Under the pieces are notes generated by a model. It was not told where the DNA came from and ran no database searches. It saw only the letters and a program-made list of their open reading frames with translations. Shown piece after piece: positions 44,178 through 52,923 of a DNA stretch of 58,914 nt; within the stretch, counting starts at the first letter, position 1, and each line of letters begins with the position of its first letter. The DNA comes from DATEVL01 sp035471625 (GTDB taxonomy: Bacteria; Chloroflexota; Anaerolineae; Anaerolineales; E44-bin32): NCBI GenBank assembly GCA_035471625.1, contig DATIPT010000042.1, positions 1 to 58,914 on the forward strand, written 5' to 3'. Made by a program: the position numbers and the translations under genes.

Positions 44178-45577
44178 TGTCGACCGAAGAACCCACCGCC
44201 GCCTGGCGGACCGAACTCTTCAAAGACCGTCGGAGGATTCAGGACGATCCTGTCCCCGGGGGTCAGATCGCCGGAGACGACCTCGCTGTCCGTCTCCGAA
44301 GACGTCCCGAGGACGATCGGCACGGCCTCCATCTGCCCGTCCCGCAACACGTACACCACCCGCTCACCATTCCGCACGCGCACGGCCCGGTTGGGAACCA
44401 GCAGGACCCCTTCGAGCTGATCCACGACCACGTTCACGGCCGCCGTCAATCCCGGCAGCACATCTTCGTCCGGATCCTCGACCAGGAGAGTCACCTTGAA
44501 GCTCACAACGCCTTGAAGCGACTCGCCGATTGTGCCCACTTCGGTCACGCGCCCAACATAGGTCCGATCGAGGATGGCGTCGAACGTCAGCGTCGCCTCC
44601 TGGTCCGGCTCGATCCGGTTGATGTCGACCTCCGAGACGTCGACGTCGACGTAGAGCTGGGAGAGATCGGCAAGTTGGAAAGCGGCCGTTCCCGGGCCGA
44701 CCTGGTCGCCGGGCTGAACCATCCCATCGGTTACGGTCCCGTCGAACGGGGCCGTGATCCACGCCTGCTCAAGCGTCGACCGGGCCGCAGCGACACGCGC
44801 CTCGGCGGCAGCTACGTCGCTTGGATCGGGCCCATCCTTGACGCGCTCATACTCCCGCAGGGCGTCATCCAGTCGGGCCTGCGCCACGGCGACCTCGGCA
44901 TCGAGTTGGGCCTGCTCAATATCCGACGGATGTCCTACATACCAGTTGTAGGACGAGAGGGCGCGGTTGTAGGCGATCCGCGCATTGTTGTACGCGAGGA
45001 AGGCTGCGGACTTCTCGCCGCCTTCCGAAAGGTCTCCCGACGCATTGCGGTAGGCCGCCTCGGCCCGTTCCATCCGCTCACGCTCCACGGCGAGCTTGGC
45101 TTTGGCCGCCTTGAGGGTGTCGGACGTCGCCCGGTTCCCTTCCTGGTTCCAGGTGTAGCGCCGTTCCGCGGCGTCGAGGGCGTCGCGCGCATCGGCGATG
45201 GCCAGCTGCGCCTGGGCCGCGGCCGCCTTGGACTCCAGGGTTTCCTCCAACGCCTTCTCCGCGGCGGCGAGATCCGCTCGCGCCAGCAGAACGTTCGCTG
45301 AAAGTGACTCATCCGTGAGGACGGCGAGCACATCACCCTTGCGAACGCGATCGCCGACCTCCACCCGTACCTCGCCGACCGTCCCGGACGTCTTGAACGT
45401 CAGGGTGCCAAGCTGATTGGGCCGGACGGTCCCGGTCGCACCGACGGTGGCGGTCAGCGACCCAACCTCGGCCGGGGCGGTGTCCATGGCATCGAGACCG
45501 GCCCCCGCCCGGCTGCAGGCAGCCAGTACGGCGGTGACCGTGAGCGTGACCGCGATTCTGTGAATCCATGTCTTCAT
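44174..45577 (-). CDS. MacA-like membrane-fusion (adaptor) lipoprotein
   Basis: 467 aa from the ATG at 45577 with a lipoprotein signal (lipobox LAAC, Cys21). Order: first half-lipoyl segment (VGATGTVRPNQLGTLTFKTSG), a long alpha-helical hairpin rich in Ala, Glu and Lys (about 105-235), the second lipoyl half (ITAPFDGTVTDGMVQPGDQV), then beta-barrel and membrane-proximal domains. The end is Gly-rich. In Gram-negatives such adaptors bridge to TolC. Here there is no outer-membrane gene and the adaptor is a lipoprotein, as in monoderm MacAB-like exporters such as YknXYZ. Confidence 0.92.
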   Translation of the reverse strand: MKTWIHRIAVTLTVTAVLAACSRAGAGLDAMDTAPAEVGSLTATVGATGTVRPNQLGTLTFKTSGTVGEVRVEVGDRVRKGDVLAVLTDESLSANVLLARADLAAAEKALEETLESKAAAAQAQLAIADARDALDAAERRYTWNQEGNRATSDTLKAAKAKLAVERERMERAEAAYRNASGDLSEGGEKSAAFLAYNNARIAYNRALSSYNWYVGHPSDIEQAQLDAEVAVAQARLDDALREYERVKDGPDPSDVAAAEARVAAARSTLEQAWITAPFDGTVTDGMVQPGDQVGPGTAAFQLADLSQLYVDVDVSEVDINRIEPDQEATLTFDAILDRTYVGRVTEVGTIGESLQGVVSFKVTLLVEDPDEDVLPGLTAAVNVVVDQLEGVLLVPNRAVRVRNGERVVYVLRDGQMEAVPIVLGTSSETDSEVVSGDLTPGDRIVLNPPTVFEEFGPPGGGGFFGRQ

Positions 45578-45830
45578 GATTCGGTACCTCGCACTACGGA
45601 TCCAGCGACCCTCCCCCCGCTCGCCGAACCGGACAGGCCTGCCTGCGGCCGGGAATACGATCGCCCCGGCGTTCCGACTCGCCATTCTACCGCGCCAGGC
45701 CCTCCGACTGGGAAATTGGCCCCTTAAGGGCGGATTTGTGACACTTGTCACGCGGCCAAGGGAAGGCCGGGACTGCGTCCTTGGGAGGGCACCCCGTATC
45801 CTTTCGGGGTAGGGCGAGGGAGGCCCGCGT
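45578..45830. other. Divergent intergenic region between the exporter and gltD-like genes
   Basis: 253 nt. On the minus strand TAGAAT (45684-45689) is a possible -10 for the exporter operon. CCCTTAAGGG (45721-45730) is a perfect 10-bp palindrome, followed by the CRP/FNR-like site at 45737-45752. ACCCCG (45791-45796) pairs with CGGGGT (45805-45810), overlapping a plus-strand -10-like TATCCT (45797-45802). Confidence 0.5.
45737..45752. promoter_or_regulatory. CRP/FNR-like palindrome
   Basis: TGTGA-N6-TCACG: the inner 14 bp (GTGACA-CT-TGTCAC) are a perfect inverted repeat. It matches the CRP-family consensus TGTGA-N6-TCACA at all but the last base. It lies about 55 bp upstream of a probable -10 for the gltD-like gene. 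Confidence 0.5.
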
Positions 45831-47264
45831 ATGAGCGCGATTCCTGTTGAAGACAAGGCGGTCGACCGCAAAGCCCGTATGGCGATCCCCTTCGAGGACG
45901 TCAGGGCCAGGCCGGTCGAGGAGCGGCGGTCGGACTTCGAGGCGACGTTCCACCCTTTGACCGAAGATGAAGCTCGGCGCGCCGCCGAGCGTTGTATCCA
46001 CTGCCCCGAACCTGCGTGTGCCGAGGCCTGCCCGGTTCACAACGACATCGCCGCCGCCCTGTGGCTGATCGAACAGGGAGACTTCCTCGGAGCTGCGAAG
46101 GTCTACCGAAAGACGAGCTCGCTGCCCGAAATCTGCGGCCTGGTATGCCCGCACGAGGCCCTCTGCCAGGGATCGTGCGTCCGCAACAAGCGGGGCGAAC
46201 CCGTGGTCACAGGCGCTCTCGAGGCCTTCGTCACGACCTACGAGCGCGAGCATGGGGAAGTCGAGATCCTGGTCGGTGCGCCGACGGGCAAACGGGTGGC
46301 CGTTGTCGGATCCGGCCCGGCCGGTCTGGCCTGCGCCGAGCAGCTCGTGGAGCGCGGCCACCAAGTCACGATCTTCGAGGCGGCCCCTTCGCCGGGCGGG
46401 CTCCTGGTGTACGGCATCCCCAACTTCAAACTTCCGAAGGCGATCGTGGAGGCCCGCATCGACGACTTCCGACGCGCCGGTGTCGAGTTCGTCAACGGTG
46501 TGCGCGTTGGCATCGACCGGACGGTGGATGATCTGCTGGCCGATGGATACGACGCCGTGTTCCTCGGGGTTGGGAGCGGGATCGACGCCGATGCCGAGAT
46601 CCCCGGCGACGATCTCCCTGGCGTCTACCAGGCGACGGACTTCCTCATCCGCGCCAATGTCGATCTCGACAAACTGCCGGGGGACAAGCGCCAACGCCCC
46701 TCGGTGGGAACGCGCGTTGCCGTGATCGGCGGGGGCGATACGGCCTCGGATTGCCTGCGGACGGCACTGCGCATGGGCGCCAAGGAGGTCACCTGCCTCT
46801 ACCGGCGAACGGAGGCCGAGATGCCGGGAGGCAAGAAAGACCGGGCCCTGGCGCGGGAGGAGGGCGCCGAGTACCGCTTCCTGAGCCAGCCTGTGCGCTT
46901 CCATGCCGGACCGGATGGCCGCGTGGTTTCGGTCGAGTGCCTGCAGTGCGAGCTCGGCGAGCCCGACTCCAGCGGCCGGCGGAGGCCGGTCCCGATCGAA
47001 GGTTCCAACTTCATCGTCCCGGCCGACACCGTCGTCCTGGCCCTCGGCTACTGGCCGGATCCGCTCATGGGCGAGACCACGCCCGGCCTCGAAACGCGCA
47101 AGTACGGTCTGGTTGTCGCCGATCCCGAAACCGGCGCGACCAGCCGGCCGGGGGTATTCGCCGCCGGCGACGGGGTCACCGGCCCGGACCTCGTGGTGAC
47201 GGCCATGCGCGGCGGGCGCCAAGCGGCCGCGTCGATCGACGAGTTTCTGAAGTCGTCGACCTAG
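45831..47264 (+). CDS. gltD: GltD-like NAD(P)H-dependent flavoprotein (glutamate synthase small-subunit family)
   Basis: 477 aa. The N-terminal dihydropyrimidine-dehydrogenase/GltD iron-sulfur domain has two cysteine clusters (CIHCPEPACAEACPV and CGLVCPHEALCQGSCV) for [4Fe-4S] centres. An FAD site (VAVVGSGPAGLACAEQL) and an NAD(P)H site (VAVIGGGDTASDCLRTAL) follow, and the C-terminal GVFAAGDGVTG FAD motif is present. No large subunit gene is adjacent, so it could instead be the beta subunit of NADPH:ferredoxin-type transhydrogenase (sulfide dehydrogenase-like). RBS GAGGGAGG lies upstream. Confidence 0.88.
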   Translation: MSAIPVEDKAVDRKARMAIPFEDVRARPVEERRSDFEATFHPLTEDEARRAAERCIHCPEPACAEACPVHNDIAAALWLIEQGDFLGAAKVYRKTSSLPEICGLVCPHEALCQGSCVRNKRGEPVVTGALEAFVTTYEREHGEVEILVGAPTGKRVAVVGSGPAGLACAEQLVERGHQVTIFEAAPSPGGLLVYGIPNFKLPKAIVEARIDDFRRAGVEFVNGVRVGIDRTVDDLLADGYDAVFLGVGSGIDADAEIPGDDLPGVYQATDFLIRANVDLDKLPGDKRQRPSVGTRVAVIGGGDTASDCLRTALRMGAKEVTCLYRRTEAEMPGGKKDRALAREEGAEYRFLSQPVRFHAGPDGRVVSVECLQCELGEPDSSGRRRPVPIEGSNFIVPADTVVLALGYWPDPLMGETTPGLETRKYGLVVADPETGATSRPGVFAAGDGVTGPDLVVTAMRGGRQAAASIDEFLKSST

Positions 47265-47382
47265 TCCCGCCCCCCGTTCTGCACGCTCTAGGGCACGGCC
47301 GTCCGGCGCACACGCGCACGACGCCGTGCTGTGTTCTCTGACTCGCGCCGTTCCGGTGTAGCATTCCTCGGAACGAAGAGCC

Positions 47383-48519
47383 ATGGATCGCCTCGCCCTG
47401 ACGGCCGTTGTCAAACAGGACGCCGCCCGCCTCGGGTTTGAGCTTGTCGGCGTCACGACACCGGACCCCCCGCCTCACATCGAGACGTATCGAAACTGGA
47501 TCGCGCACGGGCGAAACGCCTCCATGCACTATCTCTCCACCGAGCGGGCGGTGGCTCGTCGCAGCGATCCGGATTCGATCCTGGCGGGATGTCGATCGGT
47601 GCTGGTCGTCGGTCTGCGCCACACCTCGCCCCCGTCCTTGGAGGCGGAGGGCGCACGCTTCGCCGCCTATGCCGTCGGCGCCGACTACCACGAGGTGATC
47701 CCGTCCCGACTCCGGTCCCTGGTCGACTCCGTCCGGCGGCGCAGCGGTGCGTCGTTTGCCTATCGGATCTACACGGATACCGGACCGATCCTTGAACGAG
47801 ACCTGGCCCAGAGGGCCGGGCTCGGTTGGATCGGCAAGAACACTTGCCTCATCCACCCGCGCCATGGATCCTACTTTCTGCTCGGGGAGGTCTTCCTCAC
47901 CCTGGCGCTTGAACCGGATCGTCCGTTTGACCGCGATCGCTGCGGTTCGTGCACGCGCTGCATCGAGGCCTGCCCGACCCGATGCATCCGTCCCGACCGG
48001 ACGCTGGAGGCGTCGCAATGCATTTCCTACCTGACGATCGAGCATCGCGGCTCGATACCGGAAGCGGCGCGGCCGGCGATCGGGAGTTGGCTATTCGGTT
48101 GCGACGTCTGTCAGCAAGTCTGTCCGTGGAATATGAGATTCGCCGCGGCGGAAGGCGACCCGGAGTTTCAGACGATTGCGACCTTGCGGCAACCGGATCC
48201 CGGTCTCTTCCTTGATCCGGGCTCATCTCCCTCTTTGAGGCGATCGGCGCTGGCCCGGGCGGGCAAGGATGGGATGGCCCGCAATGCAGCCGTCGTCCTC
48301 GGCAACCTGGCACCTCGGGGGGCGGAGATCACCCTGGCCGAAGGCCTGCGGCACCCTCATCCGACCGTCCGTGAGCACGCGGCTTGGGCGTTGGGGGTTC
48401 TCGCCACGGTCGAAGCCGAGGAAGTCCTCCGCGCGGCGCAACCGACTGAATCTGACCCGGGGGTCCTCGAGGAAATCAACCGCGCCCTGAGCCGATTCTC
48501 AGGGCGCGGCCTTGCCTAG
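47383..48519 (+). CDS. queG: Epoxyqueuosine reductase
   Basis: 378 aa. DUF1730-type N-terminal cobalamin-binding region, then the GLGWIGKNTCLIHPRHGSYFLLGE signature. Two [4Fe-4S] clusters: CGSCTRCIEACPTRC and CDVCQQVCPWN. A C-terminal HEAT-like part is also present (GKDGMARNAAVVLGNLAP, REHAAWALGVLA). It reduces epoxyqueuosine to queuosine in tRNA. TAGCAT (47359-47364) is a plausible -10, 18 nt before the ATG. A strong hairpin lies in its last codons. Confidence 0.96.
   Translation: MDRLALTAVVKQDAARLGFELVGVTTPDPPPHIETYRNWIAHGRNASMHYLSTERAVARRSDPDSILAGCRSVLVVGLRHTSPPSLEAEGARFAAYAVGADYHEVIPSRLRSLVDSVRRRSGASFAYRIYTDTGPILERDLAQRAGLGWIGKNTCLIHPRHGSYFLLGEVFLTLALEPDRPFDRDRCGSCTRCIEACPTRCIRPDRTLEASQCISYLTIEHRGSIPEAARPAIGSWLFGCDVCQQVCPWNMRFAAAEGDPEFQTIATLRQPDPGLFLDPGSSPSLRRSALARAGKDGMARNAAVVLGNLAPRGAEITLAEGLRHPHPTVREHAAWALGVLATVEAEEVLRAAQPTESDPGVLEEINRALSRFSGRGLA
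48481..48508. terminator. Hairpin inside the 3' end of queG
   Basis: A perfect 11-bp stem (48481-48491 with 48498-48508) closes a CCGATT loop within the last dozen codons of queG. It lies between convergent genes (queG and the LysM gene), so it may end transcription from both sides. Confidence 0.65.
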
Positions 48520-48532
48520 GCGCGCGCCGGGG

Positions 48533-49225
48533 CTACGGCAGCGGGGTCGGCGTTGCCGTGTTTGGATCCGGCGTGAAGGTGATCGTCGGAGTGGCGATCC
48601 CCACCGGGATGATCAGGATCCGTCCGACGAACAACACGTCGGTGATCTTCATCTGGTTCAGGACGGCGATCGCTTCGGCGGTGCTGTTGAATCGTGCCGC
48701 GATCAACATCAAATTGTCCCCCGGCTTGACGACATACTCGATGCGCGATCCCGGCACCAGGGTCTCGGACATTGGAGTCTCGGTCGGCAATTCGGAGCCG
48801 GCCGGCGGGATGAGCAGCGTCTGTCCGACGAAGATCTGATCCGCTGTGGTGATGTCGTTCAGCGACATGATCAGGAGCACTTCGATACCGAATGCCTCAG
48901 AGATCGACGACAGGGTATCACCGACCTCGACGATGTAGTTCGTCGGGCCGGCCGGCGTCGGCGTTTCGGTCGGGGCCTCCGTCGGAGTGATCGACGGGGT
49001 CAGCGTCTCGGTCGGGGTCAGGGTCGGCGACGGCGTCGGCGTATCGGAAGCGAGGAACCCCGGCACCGACGGTGGATTGTCCCCGGTCAGCCAGAGGATG
49101 ACCAGGAACAGCCCCACCGCCACCAGGACGATGGCAAGCCCGCCCAGGGCGAGTGGCACGACGCGCTCACGGCGCCGCCGGTAGGCGTCGATGATGTCGG
49201 ATGCGGATTGATCGCCTTCACTCAT
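48533..49225 (-). CDS. Membrane-anchored protein with two LysM domains
   Basis: 230 aa. Short cytoplasmic N-terminus, one membrane helix (about 23-47), a Thr/Pro linker (about 60-95), then two LysM domains: YIVEVGDTLSSISEAFGIE and YVVKPGDNLMLIAARFNS, each followed by the typical VGQTLLIPP / VGRILIIPV ending. LysM binds peptidoglycan or other GlcNAc polymers. There is no catalytic domain, so it is probably a wall-anchoring or sensing protein. Confidence 0.9.
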   Translation of the reverse strand: MSEGDQSASDIIDAYRRRRERVVPLALGGLAIVLVAVGLFLVILWLTGDNPPSVPGFLASDTPTPSPTLTPTETLTPSITPTEAPTETPTPAGPTNYIVEVGDTLSSISEAFGIEVLLIMSLNDITTADQIFVGQTLLIPPAGSELPTETPMSETLVPGSRIEYVVKPGDNLMLIAARFNSTAEAIAVLNQMKITDVLFVGRILIIPVGIATPTITFTPDPNTATPTPLP

Positions 49226-49303
49226 GTCCGCCTCCTGATTCTCCGTCGCTCCATTCTAACCCGGTTTCCGGCGCGGGCTCCCAGGGCGGGCGGCGAGGCG
49301 GTC

Positions 49304-50209
49304 TCACAACGCCCGGGATAGGAAGGCGAGGACATCCGGAAGCAGGCTCTTCCATGTTGGATCCATGTGGGACCCTGGGACGATCACTACTTCGGGGGTT
49401 TCTCCCCGGGATCGCAACCGATCGGCCAGCGCGACGGTCTCGGTCAGGGCCCAATCGGTCTCGCCGGCGGCCAGAAGGATGTTCTCAGGCAGGACAGGAG
49501 CCGTGTCAGCGAGCCGGCTCGGATCATAGGGCGGCCGGGCGTAGTTGACCGCAAGAGAGGGGCTGAGCGCCACTACCGTTCCGAGCACATCCGGGTGAGT
49601 CATGGCCAGTTCGAGCGCCCACACCCCGCCTCGCGAGAGCCCGACAACCGCCCGCTTTTCCGGCCGCGCGTCCGTCCGGTAGGTTCGATCGACCCACGGA
49701 ACCAGTCCTTCGAGAAACTCGGTCTCGTACGAGCCCGGACCTCCGTCGCTCCCGCTGAAAAGCGGCTCAGGCTGGCGAGCGAGGACAAGGATCATCGGCT
49801 CCAGCTCGGCGCTCGCCGCGCCCTCTTCAACCAGGTCCTGGATCCCGAGGGCCAACCATTGATCTTCAGTGTAGGGCTTCCCGTGAAGGAAGTAGGCGAC
49901 GGGGTAGCCTGAGGCGGAGACATCATGGCAAGCCGGAAGATAGATCCAGACCGGGATCACGGCCCGGACCGCCACGCCCGGATACTCGGCCTCTGTCCAG
50001 GTTCCGGCCCCTTCGCGACAGGCAGGCGTCGGTGCGACGGTCGGAACCGGCGAGGGCTGGAATGGAGTCTCGCTGGCGGTGGCGGGCGGCTCGGTGATGA
50101 CCGCGACCGTTGCCGGCGACCCGCCAGCGCAACCAGCGGCAAGCGCCGCCATCAGGATCAGGCCAAACCACTTCAAGACCGGGTCGCCTTTCGGTTTCGA
50201 ACGTGCCAC
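49304..50209 (-). CDS. Esterase lipoprotein (alpha/beta hydrolase, Fes/esterase D-like)
   Basis: 301 aa with a GTG start at 50209 and a lipoprotein signal (lipobox AAGC, Cys27); a TTG at codon 12 is another possible start. Nucleophile elbow GLSRGGVWALELA, VAYFLHGKPYTEDQW near the oxyanion strand, and a C-terminal catalytic His in PGSHMDPTW. It is shorter than the 20547-21905 paralogue because it lacks the beta-sandwich domain. The first 12 codons overlap, in another frame, the XdhC remnant upstream. Confidence 0.82.
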   Translation of the reverse strand: MARSKPKGDPVLKWFGLILMAALAAGCAGGSPATVAVITEPPATASETPFQPSPVPTVAPTPACREGAGTWTEAEYPGVAVRAVIPVWIYLPACHDVSASGYPVAYFLHGKPYTEDQWLALGIQDLVEEGAASAELEPMILVLARQPEPLFSGSDGGPGSYETEFLEGLVPWVDRTYRTDARPEKRAVVGLSRGGVWALELAMTHPDVLGTVVALSPSLAVNYARPPYDPSRLADTAPVLPENILLAAGETDWALTETVALADRLRSRGETPEVVIVPGSHMDPTWKSLLPDVLAFLSRAL

Positions 50210-50346
50210 ACCAGCATCCGGGCGCTCTCATGGCGGGGCGCCGAGCCGCGCACGCGGACGACCGTGGCCAGCGCCACCCGCTCTCCCGGCTCGGAGGCCT
50301 GTAGGGCGGCTGGCATCACTTCGGCGAACTCGGAAAGTCCTGTCAT
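50173..50346 (-). pseudogene. Truncated XdhC/CoxI-family N-terminus
   Basis: 57 codons from an ATG at 50346 to a TGA at 50173-50175. The first 46 residues (with GERVALATVVRVRGSAPR and ARMLV) match the N-terminal domain of XdhC/CoxI proteins, which help mature molybdenum hydroxylases. Then the similarity stops and 11 unrelated residues follow. The rest of the gene is absent; the following esterase gene begins inside the fragment. A minus-strand -10 (TATCAT, 50358-50363) lies 11 nt before the ATG, so it may still be expressed. Called a deletion remnant. Confidence 0.65.
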
Positions 50347-50396
50347 GATCCGCTCCGATGATACTCGACGGTCCGTCCGGCGCGGCCACCGGCCGT

Positions 50397-50402
50397 TATA
50401 AT
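50397..50402 (+). promoter_or_regulatory. -10 box (TATAAT) of miaB, probably leaderless
   Basis: Consensus TATAAT ends exactly 6 nt before the ATG at 50409, so transcription should begin at the start codon. There is no Shine-Dalgarno sequence. Confidence 0.65.
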
Positions 50403-50408
50403 GCCGGC

Positions 50409-51776
50409 ATGACGAGGTACCACATCTGGACCGAAGGCTGTCAGATGAACGTCGCCGACTCGCAGCGCGTCGCCTCGGCGCTCGAGCGATTGGGGTATCA
50501 ACCGTGCGCTCGCGCCGAGGACGCCGACGTCATCGTTCTGAACACGTGCGTCGTCCGTCAGAGCGCCGAGGACCGGGCGTATGGTCGCCTGACGTCCCTC
50601 CGACCCCTGAAGGCCGAGAGGCCCGAGGTCGTCATCAACCTGATGGGATGCCTCGTCGGGGTGCGCGGCAATGGCCGTCTCCACCAGGTATTCCCCCACG
50701 TCGACGTCTTCTCCCCGCCGTCGGACCCGGGGCCGCTCGTCGACTATCTTCAGGGCCGGGACAGTCGCCAGATTCTCGAGGCCGAACTGTCCGTCCGCAA
50801 CGCCCATCTGGACGGCCATCGGGTCCTCCCGGCCGCATCACGCCAGCACCTGATTGCTGCGCACGTGCCCGTAGTTTACGGGTGTTCGCATGCGTGCACC
50901 TTCTGCATCATCCCCTTCCGACGGGGCCCGGAACGCAGCCGGCCGGTGAATACGATCGCCGCCGAGGTCCGCGCCATGATCGAGCAGGGCGTCCGGGAGG
51001 TGACCCTGCTCGGCCAGATTGTCGACCGCTATGGCCTGGATCTGCACGCCGGCCTCACGCTCCCAGACCTGCTCCGCACGCTTCACGCGATCGACGGGCT
51101 CGAGCGCATCCGCTTTCTGACGTCTCATCCGAACTGGATGACCGACGATCTCCTGGCGGCCGTCGCCGAGCTCCCGAAAGTCTGCGAGCACATCGAGGTA
51201 CCGGTGCAGGCGGGGCACGACCGGATTCTGGCCGAGATGAAGCGAGGCTACACGAGCGACGACTATCGCCGCCTGGTCGAGCGGATCCGGCGGGTCATCC
51301 CGGGAGCCTCGATCGCCACCGATATCATCGTCGGGTTCCCTGGCGAGACCGAAAGCGAATTCCTCCACACGTTCGACCTGCTTGCCGAGCTCCGCCTCGA
51401 CGTCGCTCACCTGGCACGCTACTCGCCTAGGCCGGGGACCGTCGCCGACCGACGGATGCCCGATGACGTCCCGGACGCCGAAAAGGAGCTTCGATTCCGA
51501 GCCCTCGAAGAACTGCAGGCGACCATCGCCGGCGAGATCAACCATCGCTTGATGGGCCAGGAAGTCGAAGTCCTGGTCGAGGAGCGTGCCCGGGATCGAT
51601 GGAAGGGCCGCACCCGGACCAACAAGCTGGTCTTCTTCGAAGATGAGGCCGACCGGCGCGGCCAGCTCGTCCCGGTCCGGATCGACTGGGCCGGCCCGTG
51701 GAGCCTGGTCGGAACGCCGTCCGCGCCTCCAGCGGATCGGCAAACCTCGGCCATACGGTCTCTTGCCGCAACTTGA
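50409..51776 (+). CDS. miaB: tRNA-2-methylthio-N6-dimethylallyladenosine synthase
   Basis: 455 aa. The N-terminal UPF0004 domain has the three cluster cysteines (TEGCQMN, LNTCVVR, LMGC). The radical-SAM motif is CSHACTFC, and the C-terminal TRAM domain is GQEVEVLVEERARDRWKGRTRTNKLVFF. Start at 50409 is supported by the adjacent -10 and the usual beginning of the family; the frame is open upstream through the promoter. It adds the methylthio group to i6A37 of tRNA. Confidence 0.95.
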   Translation: MTRYHIWTEGCQMNVADSQRVASALERLGYQPCARAEDADVIVLNTCVVRQSAEDRAYGRLTSLRPLKAERPEVVINLMGCLVGVRGNGRLHQVFPHVDVFSPPSDPGPLVDYLQGRDSRQILEAELSVRNAHLDGHRVLPAASRQHLIAAHVPVVYGCSHACTFCIIPFRRGPERSRPVNTIAAEVRAMIEQGVREVTLLGQIVDRYGLDLHAGLTLPDLLRTLHAIDGLERIRFLTSHPNWMTDDLLAAVAELPKVCEHIEVPVQAGHDRILAEMKRGYTSDDYRRLVERIRRVIPGASIATDIIVGFPGETESEFLHTFDLLAELRLDVAHLARYSPRPGTVADRRMPDDVPDAEKELRFRALEELQATIAGEINHRLMGQEVEVLVEERARDRWKGRTRTNKLVFFEDEADRRGQLVPVRIDWAGPWSLVGTPSAPPADRQTSAIRSLAAT

Positions 51777-51802
51777 CAGCCTGTGAACTCCGGCAGTAGC
51801 AT
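51773..51802 (+). promoter_or_regulatory. Promoter of the second NBR1-domain lipoprotein gene
   Basis: TTGACA (51773-51778), an 18-nt spacer and TAGCAT (51797-51802). TTGACA overlaps the miaB stop codon. The leader would be about 50 nt. Confidence 0.75.
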
Positions 51803-51862
51803 GCAACCTGCGGCCCACAGTCGAGCGGCAGCAACCCAGACTCTGCGGCCATGGAGAAACTC

Positions 51863-52816
51863 ATGAAGACCCGAAGACAAGTCGCGATCGTGATCCTGTT
51901 GGCGGCCGCTGTCGGTCTCCTCGCCGCCTGCAATTTCCCGAGGCCTCCATCGCCCGAGGAGGTTGCCCAGACCGCCGCAGCCGAGACCGTTTCGGCGCAG
52001 CTGACCGAGGTCAACCGGGCTACCGCCACCCTGCCTCCGACGAATACGTCCGCCCCGCCGCTCGAGACGGCTACGCCTCCCCCGCCGACGGCCCCGCCGC
52101 CCACGGCGACGACCGGGTGCGCCGACAACTCACAGTTCGTCGCCGACGTAACCGTCCCCGACGACACCAACTTCGCGCCCGGGGCCGCCTTCACCAAGAC
52201 CTGGCGCCTGCGGAACGCCGGGACGTGCCCGTGGACGACGAGTTTTGACGTCGTCTTCGTCGACGGCAACGGGATGGGCGGGCCGGCGTCGGTCCCGCTC
52301 GCCGGCCAGGTTCCGCCGGGAAGCACGGTCGACGTGTCGGTCAATCTGACCGCCCCGTCGACGAACGGCACCCACCGGGGCAACTGGCGGGTTCGCAACG
52401 ATAAGGACGTCCTCTTCGGCACGCTGTTCTACGTCCGGATCGTCGTCGGGCCAACCCCAACGCCGACCGCCAGCGTTCACAACGCTGGAAACCTTGTACT
52501 CAACGAGTCCTTCACGGGCGACCTGGACACCGGGTCGGTTCCCGGCGGAGGCGGCGCCGATGTCTGGTACGAGGCCGTTTCTCCGTCCGAACGCTACCTG
52601 ACGCCGCAGAACGGCGCTACGTTGAAGAAGATGAGCGGCACGCCCGACTATGCTGCTTGCGCCGGTGCCAGCTTGAGCAGCGGCAAGATCAACTTCAACG
52701 ACATATCCGCCGGCGACTGGTACTGCTACAAGACGAACGAAGGACGCTACGGTCGATTCGAGGTGGACTCCAAGGGAGCGACGTCGATCAACCTCGACTT
52801 CCGCACCTGGAAGTAG
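51863..52816 (+). CDS. Lipoprotein with NBR1-type Ig-like (FW) domain, second copy
   Basis: 317 aa from the ATG at 51863, chosen because GGAG lies 6 nt before it; ATG 51851 is the alternative. Lipobox LAAC (Cys23), helical segment, Thr/Pro linker, then the Ig-like domain (about 85-190): FVADVTVPDDTNFAPG, FTKTWRLRNAGTCPW, GTHRGNWRVRN. A C-terminal module of about 110 residues has two cysteines (CAGAS, WYCYK) and ends EGRYGRFEVDSKG, resembling the end of 32123-33142. It is probably a surface-exposed binding protein. A strong promoter and a strong terminator bracket it, so it is a single-gene unit. Confidence 0.86.
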   Translation: MKTRRQVAIVILLAAAVGLLAACNFPRPPSPEEVAQTAAAETVSAQLTEVNRATATLPPTNTSAPPLETATPPPPTAPPPTATTGCADNSQFVADVTVPDDTNFAPGAAFTKTWRLRNAGTCPWTTSFDVVFVDGNGMGGPASVPLAGQVPPGSTVDVSVNLTAPSTNGTHRGNWRVRNDKDVLFGTLFYVRIVVGPTPTPTASVHNAGNLVLNESFTGDLDTGSVPGGGGADVWYEAVSPSERYLTPQNGATLKKMSGTPDYAACAGASLSSGKINFNDISAGDWYCYKTNEGRYGRFEVDSKGATSINLDFRTWK

Positions 52817-52846
52817 GCCCAACCCGCGGCCTGGCTCGCGCACGCT

Positions 52847-52871
52847 CGGGCGCCCCCTCGCGGGGCGCCCG
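52847..52871 (+). terminator. Terminator-like hairpin after the second NBR1-domain lipoprotein gene
   Basis: A perfect 10-bp GC stem (52847-52856 with 52862-52871) with a 5-nt loop, extendable across a small internal loop by GCACG (52840-52844) with CGTGC (52876-52880). No T-tract. Confidence 0.7.
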
Positions 52872-52923
52872 GTCGCGTGCACCCCCAACGCTCGCGCCGG
52901 TGGCAGGAACCGCATCCCTGTGC

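Noticed and set aside
45687..47456. 589-aa open frame antisense to the gltD-like gene
   Set aside because: No recognisable domain. It is a product of high GC and the codon bias of the opposite strand, which has full-length homology to GltD.
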